Part shown: positions 5,498 through 10,826 of the stretch, in pieces
How the letters are laid out: each line of letters begins with the position of its first letter
Numbering within the stretch: the first letter of the stretch is position 1
From: an uncultured Collinsella sp.
Lineage (GTDB): Bacteria; Actinomycetota; Coriobacteriia; Coriobacteriales; Coriobacteriaceae
Direction of reading: 5' to 3'
Length of the DNA: 10,826 nucleotides
Assembly: GCA_937950415.1 (NCBI GenBank)
Contig: CALFDL010000061.1
Span: forward strand, 1 to 10,826
Program-made: the position numbers and the translations under genes
The notes under the pieces: model-generated
Told to the model about the DNA's origin: nothing
Databases searched by the model: none
Seen by the model: the letters and a program-made list of their open reading frames with translations, nothing else

Positions 5498-7951
5498 ATG
5501 CGCGTTTCTTACGACTGGCTCAAGACCATGATCGATATTCCGGAGGATCCCAAGACCCTTTCGGACGAATATATCCGTACCGGCACCGAGGTCGAGGCGA
5601 TCGACACCGTGGGCGAGTGCTTCGACCATGTGGTGACTGCCAAGGTGCTCACCAAGACCCCGCACCCCGATAGCGACCATATGTATGTGTGCTCGGTCGA
5701 CGTGGGCGACAAGAACCTCGACGCCGATGGCAACCCCGCCCCGCTGCAGATCGTCTGCGGCGCGCAGAACTTCGAGGCTGGTGACCACATCGTCACGGCC
5801 ATGATCGGCGCAGTTCTGCCCGGCGACGTCAAGATCAAGAAAAGCAAGCTTCGCGGCGTCGTGTCCATGGGCATGAACTGCTCCGCGCGCGAGCTCGGCC
5901 TGGGCGGCGACCACTCCGGCATCATGATCCTGCCCGAGGACACGCCCTGCGGCATGCCGTTTGCCGAGTATGTGGGCTCGAGTGATACCGTGCTCGACTG
6001 CGAGATCACGCCCAACCGCCCCGACTGCCTGTCCATGATCGGCATGGCCCGCGAAACCGGTGCCATCTTCGACCGCGATTTCCACGTTGAGCTGCCCGCC
6101 ATCAAGGCCGAGACCGGCCGCGCGACCGACGACGAGCTTTCCGTCGAGATCGCCGACGAGGGCCTGTGCGACCGCTACGTCGCCCGCATCGTGCGCAACG
6201 TGAAGGTCGGCCCCTCGCCCGACTGGATGGTCAAGCGCCTTAACGCCCTGGGCGTGCGCCCGCACAACAACATCGTCGACATCACCAACTATGTGATGAT
6301 GCTCACCGGTCAGCCGCTGCACGCCTTTGACCTCGACACCTTTGCCGAGCGCGATGGCCACCGTCGCGTGGTGGTTCGCGCCGCCCAGCAGGATGAGAAG
6401 TTCACGACGCTCGATGGCGAGGAGCGCGTGCTCGACGCCGGCATGGGCCTCATCACCGACGGCGAGCGTCCTGTGGCGCTGGCCGGCGTTATGGGTGGCA
6501 TGGATTCCGAGATTGAGGACGATACCGTCGACGTGATGGTCGAGAGCGCCTGCTTCAACGCCGGCCGCACCTCGCACACCAGCCGTGACCTGTCGCTGAT
6601 CTCCGACGCCTCCATTCGCTTTGAGCGCCAGGTTGACGAGACCGGCTGCGTGGATGTCGCCAACGTTACCTGCGCGCTCATCGAAGAGATCGCCGGCGGC
6701 GAGGTTGCTCCCGGCTATGTGGACGTGTTCCCCGCGCCCAAGACCATCGACAGCATTAAGCTGCGCCTGGCCCGCGTGCACGCCATCTGCGGCGCCGACA
6801 TCGAGCCCGACTTTATCGAGCGTTCGCTCACCCGTCTGGGCTGCACCGTCGAGCGCGACGGCGAGGACTTTATGGTCACGCCGCCGAGCTTCCGTCCCGA
6901 CCTGCCGCGCGAGATCGATCTGATCGAGGAGGTCCTGCGCCTATGGGGCATGGGTCGCGTCACGGCGACCATTCCGGCTGCCAAGAACCACATCGGCGGC
7001 CTGACCCGCGAGCAGAAGCTCACCCGCAAGGTCGGCGAGATCCTGCGCGCCTGCGGCCTCAACGAGACCACGACCTTTGGCTTTGCCGCCCCGGGCGACC
7101 TGGAGAAGATTGGCATGTCCACCGAGGGCCGCGGCTGCCCCGTGGTTCTCATGAACCCGCTGGTGGCCGAGCAGACCGAGATGCGCCGCTCGCTGCTGCC
7201 GGGTCTGCTGCAGTCTGTGGCCTACAACGAGGCCCACGGCACGCCCAACGTGCACCTGTACGAGGTCGGCAGCCTGTTCCATGGCCGCGAGAACGCCAGC
7301 CTGCCCAAGGAGACTAAGTCCGTGGCGGGCGTGCTCTCGGGCCAGTGGAGCGAGCAGTCTTGGACCATGAAGTACCGCAAGCTGCGCTTCTTCTTTGGCA
7401 AGGGCATTGTCGAGGAGCTGCTTGCTCAGCTGCGCATCGAGAAGGTTCGCTTCCGTCCCGTCGAGGGCGAGGGCTATGCCTTCTTGCAGCCGGGTCGCGC
7501 CGCCGAGGTTCTGTCCGGCGGTACCGTGCTGGGCTGGGTTGGCGAGATTCACCCCGAGGCGCGCGAGGCTATGGGCATTGACGAGGTTGTCGTTGCCTTT
7601 GAGCTCGACCTGGACAAGCTGATCAAGGGCGCCCGCAACCAGGAGAACTACCGTGAGTTCTCGCAGTACCCGGCCGTTGAGCACGACCTTGCTATCGTGG
7701 TCGACAACACTGTGACCTGCGAGGATCTTGAGCGCCGTATTGCCAGCGCCGGAGGCAAGCTGCTCGAGGATGTGCGTCTGTTCGACGTCTACCGCGATCC
7801 CATCCGCATCGGAGCGGGCAAGAAGTCCATGGCCTTTGCGCTTACGTATCGCTCCGACGACCACACGCTTACCAGCGAAGAGGTCGAAAAGGCGCACCAG
7901 AAGATCGTTACCAAGGTGTGCAAGGGCGTAAACGGCGAGGTCCGCGGCTAG
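5498..7951 (+). CDS. pheT: Phenylalanine--tRNA ligase beta subunit PheT
   Basis: This is the beta subunit of phenylalanyl-tRNA synthetase; it contributes tRNA binding and editing of mischarged Tyr-tRNA-Phe. Its 817 residues match the long bacterial type. Domains in order: an N-terminal OB-fold tRNA-binding domain at about 40-155 (PHPDSDHMYVC, then QIVCGAQNF, and MGMNCSARELGLG); the B3/B4 editing region at about 215-395 (RPHNNIVDITNYVM and QPLHAFDLD); a B5 domain at about 415-485 (PPSFRPDLPREIDLIEEVLRLWG region); a catalytic-like core at about 490-700 (MNPLVAEQTEMRRSLLPGLL region and GEIHPE); and a C-terminal FDX-ACB anticodon-binding domain from about 722 (FSQYPAVEHDLAIVVD). The ATG at 5498 has AGGAG (5487-5491) six bases upstream. 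It probably shares the T-box-controlled transcript with pheS despite the 163-base gap. No internal promoter was clear. Confidence 0.98.
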   Translation: MRVSYDWLKTMIDIPEDPKTLSDEYIRTGTEVEAIDTVGECFDHVVTAKVLTKTPHPDSDHMYVCSVDVGDKNLDADGNPAPLQIVCGAQNFEAGDHIVTAMIGAVLPGDVKIKKSKLRGVVSMGMNCSARELGLGGDHSGIMILPEDTPCGMPFAEYVGSSDTVLDCEITPNRPDCLSMIGMARETGAIFDRDFHVELPAIKAETGRATDDELSVEIADEGLCDRYVARIVRNVKVGPSPDWMVKRLNALGVRPHNNIVDITNYVMMLTGQPLHAFDLDTFAERDGHRRVVVRAAQQDEKFTTLDGEERVLDAGMGLITDGERPVALAGVMGGMDSEIEDDTVDVMVESACFNAGRTSHTSRDLSLISDASIRFERQVDETGCVDVANVTCALIEEIAGGEVAPGYVDVFPAPKTIDSIKLRLARVHAICGADIEPDFIERSLTRLGCTVERDGEDFMVTPPSFRPDLPREIDLIEEVLRLWGMGRVTATIPAAKNHIGGLTREQKLTRKVGEILRACGLNETTTFGFAAPGDLEKIGMSTEGRGCPVVLMNPLVAEQTEMRRSLLPGLLQSVAYNEAHGTPNVHLYEVGSLFHGRENASLPKETKSVAGVLSGQWSEQSWTMKYRKLRFFFGKGIVEELLAQLRIEKVRFRPVEGEGYAFLQPGRAAEVLSGGTVLGWVGEIHPEAREAMGIDEVVVAFELDLDKLIKGARNQENYREFSQYPAVEHDLAIVVDNTVTCEDLERRIASAGGKLLEDVRLFDVYRDPIRIGAGKKSMAFALTYRSDDHTLTSEEVEKAHQKIVTKVCKGVNGEVRG

Positions 7952-8058
7952 GTCCTGCGCCGGATATAGGCCAGCGTCGGCTGCCGCCGAGTCTTACGTG
8001 ACTGCTGTTTTCGGTATAAGGCACCGTTGAGCCTGCATATATGACACGCGCATTACAT

Positions 8059-8093
8059 AACGGCGTGCTGCTTTGTCGGCAGTGCGCCGTTTT
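8059..8093 (+). terminator. Likely terminator of the pheST transcript, overlapping the next promoter
   Basis: Arms 8059-8071 and 8079-8091 form a continuous 13-bp stem (AACGGCGTGCTGC with GCAGTGCGCCGTT), with a U-G and a G-U pair in the middle and the loop TTTGTCG. It ends in GTTTT, a short U tract of four. It is the only plausible terminator between pheT and the transporter operon. The loop and right arm contain the -35 box and spacer of the transporter promoter. Confidence 0.6.
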
Positions 8094-8101
8094 GCTATGA
8101 T
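8073..8101 (+). promoter_or_regulatory. Sigma-70-type promoter of the nickel/cobalt transporter operon
   Basis: TTGTCG (8073-8078) and TATGAT (8096-8101) are separated by exactly 17 bases. The -10 box is extended by TG one base upstream (TGCTATGAT). The predicted start is near 8108, giving a leader of roughly 89 bases before nikMN. Confidence 0.8.
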
Positions 8102-8111
8102 AGCCCGCGGC

Positions 8112-8139
8112 GTGTTACGAATCTGACAATGCGTAACAC
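8112..8139. promoter_or_regulatory. NikR-type operator palindrome upstream of the transporter operon
   Basis: GTGTTACG (8112-8119) and CGTAACAC (8132-8139) are perfect inverted repeats separated by 12 bases, equivalent to GTGTTAC-N14-GTAACAC. From memory this matches a motif (GTGTTAC, 13-14 bases, GTAACAC) proposed for the nickel repressor NikR in Desulfovibrio; the classic E. coli NikR site is GTATGA-N16-TCATAC. The site begins about 10 bases downstream of the -10 box, overlapping or just after the start, where a bound repressor would block transcription. The nikR gene itself is not in the window. Confidence 0.72.
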
Positions 8140-8196
8140 TGACAAGGTGATTTAAGCGGCGTTGCAATTCTGTGCGTCGACAACCGGGAGGCGTAC

Positions 8197-9282
8197 ATGC
8201 ACATTCCAGATAATTATCTGTCCCCGCAGACCGATGCCGTCATGGCGGTGGCAATGGTGCCCGTCTGGGTTCACTGTATCAAGAAGGTGCGCGCCACGCT
8301 CGATCGCGAGCACATGGCTTTCCTGGGCATCTGCGCCGCATTTTCCTTCTTGCTTATGATGTTCAACGTGCCGCTGCCCGGCGGCACCACTGGCCACGCC
8401 GTTGGTGGCGCACTCATCGCGCTGCTGCTGGGCCCCGAGGCCGCGGCTATCGCGGTTTCGGTCGCGCTGGCGCTGCAAGCGCTGCTGTTTGGCGACGGCG
8501 GCATCCTGTCCTTTGGCGCCAACTGCTTTAACATGGCCTTCGTGCTGCCGTTTGCCGCGGCCATCGTGTTCCGTGCGCTCAACAGCCGTTTGCACGACAA
8601 GAGCTGGGGTACCTCGATTTCGGCCATCGTAAGCGGCTGGGTCGGCCTGTGCCTGGCGGCCCTGTGCGCGGCAATCGAGTTTGGTATTCAGCCGATGCTC
8701 TTCATGAATGCTTCGGGCGCTCCGCTGTACTGCCCTTTCCCGTTGTCTGTGGCTATTCCGGCCATGTTGATCCCGCATATGCTGGTCGCCGGTGTCATTG
8801 AGGGCGTGGCGACGGCCGCCATCTACGGTTTCATTAAGAAGACGGCGCCGAGCGTTATCGTCGGCCCCGAGGCTTCTGACGGCCTGCTGGATGCCGAGGG
8901 CGCTGCTGCCAAGAAGACCTCGCTGGTTCCCACGCTCATTCTGGTCGCCGTGCTTGTCGTTGCCACGCCGCTTGGTCTGCTGGCCACCGGTGACGCCTGG
9001 GGTGAGTGGGACGCCGAGGGCGCCGCGACCGCCGTTCAGGAGGCTGGCGACGACAGCCTGCAGGCTTCGGTCGGTCTCGACACCCCGACCTTTGCCGACG
9101 CTCTGCCTACGGGTGATTACCTGCAGGCCTATTCCGAGGAGCAGGGTCTCGGCTTTGCCGGTCAGGCTGCCATGTATATCCTGTCCGGCGTGATTGGCGT
9201 GGCGGTGCTCACCATCGCATTCCGTCTGATCTCGCTGACGGTCAAGGAAAGCGGAGCCCATGGCGATGGTCGAGCTGCCTAG
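8197..9282 (+). CDS. ECF-type nickel/cobalt transporter, fused substrate-binding membrane subunit NikMN (CbiM-like with PDGLE-type C-terminus)
   Basis: This 361-residue integral membrane protein is the substrate-specific component of an energy-coupling-factor importer for Ni2+ or Co2+. The N-terminus MHIPDNYLSP is the family hallmark: the terminal amine, His2 and a later His bind the metal in known NikM structures, and His67 here (TTGHAVGG, 64-71) falls at the expected position. Further CbiM/NikM motifs are GDGGILSFGANCFNMAF (99-115) and IPHMLVAGVIEG (192-203). A C-terminal part from about 240 adds two membrane helices (about 242-262 and 325-347) around an extracytoplasmic segment starting ATGDAWGEWDAEG (263-275). 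This resembles the PDGLE/NikN-type domain, so M and N functions are probably fused. The start is firm: GGGAGG lies upstream, and only this ATG gives Met1-His2. It is the first gene of the operon, behind the NikR-type operator. Cobalt cannot be excluded. Confidence 0.92.
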   Translation: MHIPDNYLSPQTDAVMAVAMVPVWVHCIKKVRATLDREHMAFLGICAAFSFLLMMFNVPLPGGTTGHAVGGALIALLLGPEAAAIAVSVALALQALLFGDGGILSFGANCFNMAFVLPFAAAIVFRALNSRLHDKSWGTSISAIVSGWVGLCLAALCAAIEFGIQPMLFMNASGAPLYCPFPLSVAIPAMLIPHMLVAGVIEGVATAAIYGFIKKTAPSVIVGPEASDGLLDAEGAAAKKTSLVPTLILVAVLVVATPLGLLATGDAWGEWDAEGAATAVQEAGDDSLQASVGLDTPTFADALPTGDYLQAYSEEQGLGFAGQAAMYILSGVIGVAVLTIAFRLISLTVKESGAHGDGRAA

Positions 9283-10096
9283 CTGGCTTGCGGCCGAGGA
9301 GCGATACGAGCCCACGGGCGCTCGTCATCGCGTGATGCAAAAGAATGTCCTGCACCTGGCGAGCCTGCTTGAGCGGGTTCGCCTGGGTGGAGGCGCGCAC
9401 GAGGGCGGGTCGATGGTCGACCGCGCCCTTTCTTGCGTTTCGGCTCCGATGCGCCTGGTGGGGATGTTCGTTTGCGTCCTGTGCGTGTGTCTGACGCAGA
9501 GCCCTCTGTACCTCATGTTGATGGCGGCTATCGCGCTGGTGCTCGTTGCCGTGCGCCCCGTACGCGGGCTGCGGGCAACCTTTGTGCCGGCGCTTGGCGC
9601 TGCAGGGCTCGCGGTGGTTCTGGTACTGCCCGCCTTGCTGCTGGACGCTTCTGCTGCGGGCGCCATGCTCAAGATTGCGCTCAAGACCTTCATTAATGTG
9701 TCGCTGGTGCTGGGTGTTTCGTGGACCCTTACCTGGAGCCGCATGTCGGCGGCGCTCAAAATGCTGCACCTGCCCGACGAAGTTATCTTTACGTTTGATA
9801 TGGCGCTCAAGCACATCGAGGTGCTGGGTCGCACGGCGCACGATCTGTGCGAATCGGTCATGCTGCGCAGCGTTGGCCGTGCGCCTGAGGGATTTTCGCG
9901 TACCGATTCGATCGCGGGTATCATGGGCATGACCTTTATCAAGGCGATGGAATGCAGCCGCGCGATGGACGAGGCCATGCTGTGCCGCGGCTTTGCCGGT
10001 GTGTATCCGGCTCCCGCACGCGCCGGGTTTGGCTGGCGCGATGCGGTCTATGCGGCCGGCGTGGCGCTGCTGGCAGTGTTGTGCGCCGTGCTGTAG
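9260..10096 (+). CDS. ECF transporter transmembrane coupling subunit NikQ/CbiQ (EcfT family)
   Basis: This 278-residue membrane protein is the T component that couples the ATPase to the metal-binding subunit. Hydrophobic segments lie at about 65-79, 83-99, 109-128, 142-158 and 261-278. Between the last two is the long cytoplasmic coupling region typical of EcfT/CbiQ: helices around KMLHLPDEVIFTFDMALKHI (167-186), MLRSVGR (201-207) and ECSRAMDEAMLCRGFAG (231-247). The latter carries the AxxxRG-type motif that contacts the ATPase groove. The start at 9260 overlaps the 3' end of nikMN by 23 bases in another frame, suggesting translational coupling. A second ATG two codons later (9266) is an alternative. 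The 45-residue hydrophilic N-terminus is a little longer than I expect for the family. Nickel rather than cobalt is inferred from the operator, not from this protein. Confidence 0.92.
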   Translation: MAMVELPSWLAAEERYEPTGARHRVMQKNVLHLASLLERVRLGGGAHEGGSMVDRALSCVSAPMRLVGMFVCVLCVCLTQSPLYLMLMAAIALVLVAVRPVRGLRATFVPALGAAGLAVVLVLPALLLDASAAGAMLKIALKTFINVSLVLGVSWTLTWSRMSAALKMLHLPDEVIFTFDMALKHIEVLGRTAHDLCESVMLRSVGRAPEGFSRTDSIAGIMGMTFIKAMECSRAMDEAMLCRGFAGVYPAPARAGFGWRDAVYAAGVALLAVLCAVL

Positions 10097-10126
10097 GCAC
10101 TGCTGGTTCCGGCTGGGGATGCAACT

Positions 10127-10145
10127 AGGGAAGGGCGACGTTTTG
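10127..10145 (+). promoter_or_regulatory. Ribosome binding site and TTG start of the ATPase gene
   Basis: AGGGAAGGG (10127-10135) is followed by seven bases and then TTG at 10143-10145, in frame with the ATPase. The first in-frame ATG (10167) has no purine-rich site before it. The TTG start is therefore preferred; using the ATG would remove eight residues before the conserved domain and change nothing functionally. Confidence 0.7.
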
Positions 10146-10826
10146 GCAAACGATACAAATGGCGCGATGGGCGCGAGCGGTGCTGCTGGCGCCGAGACCA
10201 CGCCGCTCATCGAGTTTCGCGACGTGGTGTTTTCCTATGCGGGGCATACGGTTGTCGATGGCGTGTCGCTGCAGGTCGATCGTGGCGAACTCGTTGCCCT
10301 GCTCGGTCCCAACGGCTGCGGTAAGACGACGATTATGCGCCTTATTAACGGCCTTGAACTCGCGGACGCAGGGATATACCTGTTTGACGGGCACGTGATC
10401 GATGCGGCATATCTCAAGGATTCCGCAGCCGCTCAGCGTTTTCATCAGCGCGTGGGCTTTGTGTTCCAGAATGCCGACGCCCAGCTGTTCTGCGCTACGG
10501 TGGGCGAGGAAGTTGCTTTTGGTCCCGCGCAGATGGGGCTGCCGACAGACGAGCTCGAGCGCCGCGTCCGCGATGCCATGGAGCTGTTCCAGGTTGCCGA
10601 TCTGGTCGATGCCTCGCCCTATCAGCTTTCGGGTGGGCAAAAGAAGCGCGTGGCGCTGGCTGCGGTCGTGTCGATGAACCCCGATATCTTGGTGCTCGAC
10701 GAGCCCACCAACGGTCTCGATGAGGACTCGTGCGACATCGTAGTCAACTTTTTGCTGGCCTACGTTGCTGCCGGTAAGACGGTTTTGATGAGTACCCACC
10801 ATCAAGATTTGGTGCGACGCCTGGGT
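10143..10826 (+). CDS. ECF transporter ATPase NikO/CbiO (3' end outside window)
   Basis: This is the ATP-binding subunit of the nickel/cobalt importer; 228 codons are visible before the right edge. It has the full ABC ATPase motif set: Walker A GPNGCGKT at 55-62; the Q-loop in FVFQNADAQLF with Gln109, a string characteristic of ECF A subunits together with VGEEVAFGP (120-128); the signature LSGGQKKR at 162-169; Walker B ILVLDE at 182-187; the D-loop NGLD; and the H-loop STHH with His219. A Gly/Ala-rich tail of about 20 residues precedes the domain. It lies 46 bases after nikQ with its own ribosome binding site and is read from the same operon. Only the C-terminal tail is missing. The start is taken as TTG, as argued in the ribosome binding site entry. 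Confidence 0.95.
   Translation, partial: MANDTNGAMGASGAAGAETTPLIEFRDVVFSYAGHTVVDGVSLQVDRGELVALLGPNGCGKTTIMRLINGLELADAGIYLFDGHVIDAAYLKDSAAAQRFHQRVGFVFQNADAQLFCATVGEEVAFGPAQMGLPTDELERRVRDAMELFQVADLVDASPYQLSGGQKKRVALAAVVSMNPDILVLDEPTNGLDEDSCDIVVNFLLAYVAAGKTVLMSTHHQDLVRRLG

Noticed and set aside
7952..8058. Cobalamin riboswitch or second promoter in the pheT-nikMN gap
   Set aside because: No B12-box-like sequence was recognised, and the TATAAG (8015-8020) and TACATA (8054-8059) strings lack a well-spaced -35 box.
8129..8155. Eight-codon open frame in the transporter leader, overlapping the operator's right half
   Set aside because: It has no ribosome binding site and no residue bias suggesting a leader peptide; it is expected by chance.
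9242..10210. 322-residue antisense frame opposite nikQ
   Set aside because: The + strand frame has EcfT motifs and membrane helices; the antisense product is His/Arg/Gln-rich with no recognised domain.

Overview
The window is GC-rich, densely coded bacterial DNA. It most resembles an actinobacterium of the class Coriobacteriia, probably Collinsella or a close relative. The signs are a G/C-rich third codon position, long antisense shadow frames, a transcriptional T-box in front of pheST, and the protein sequences themselves. The genus is recalled from sequence style, not from a search.

Layout, left to right on the + strand unless stated. (1) The 3' end of a DUF4012-like protein gene runs off the left edge and ends at 617, followed by a hairpin terminator. 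(2) glmM, phosphoglucosamine mutase, 701-2032. (3) A short convergent intergenic region holds a perfect 13-bp hairpin that includes part of the glmM stop codon, a short repeat-like segment, and the terminator of the next gene. (4) An M32 (Taq-type) metallocarboxypeptidase on the minus strand, 2169-3752. (5) A gene-free stretch, 3753-4257, holds an extended -10 promoter and a full T-box leader with a candidate UUC (Phe) specifier, a UGGU bulge and a terminator. (6) pheS, 4258-5334. (7) A 163-nt gap with an 87-nt imperfect palindrome. (8) pheT, 5498-7951. (9) A regulatory region, 7952-8196, where the likely pheT terminator overlaps a strong extended -10 promoter, followed at once by a palindrome of NikR-operator type. 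(10) An ECF-type nickel (or cobalt) importer operon: fused nikMN/cbiM, nikQ/cbiQ, and the ATPase nikO/cbiO, which runs off the right edge.

How the parts work together. The T-box senses uncharged tRNA-Phe and lets transcription continue into both subunits of phenylalanyl-tRNA synthetase. The transporter operon appears to be controlled by metal: GTGTTAC-N14-GTAACAC lies just downstream of the predicted transcription start, and no cobalamin riboswitch is visible. This favours nickel as the substrate.

I see no wholly new system. The points most worth following are the NikR-type operator nested at a terminator/promoter junction, the large palindrome splitting pheS from pheT, and the hairpin overlapping the glmM stop codon. 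No tRNA or rRNA gene, CRISPR array, insertion sequence or phage gene was seen.
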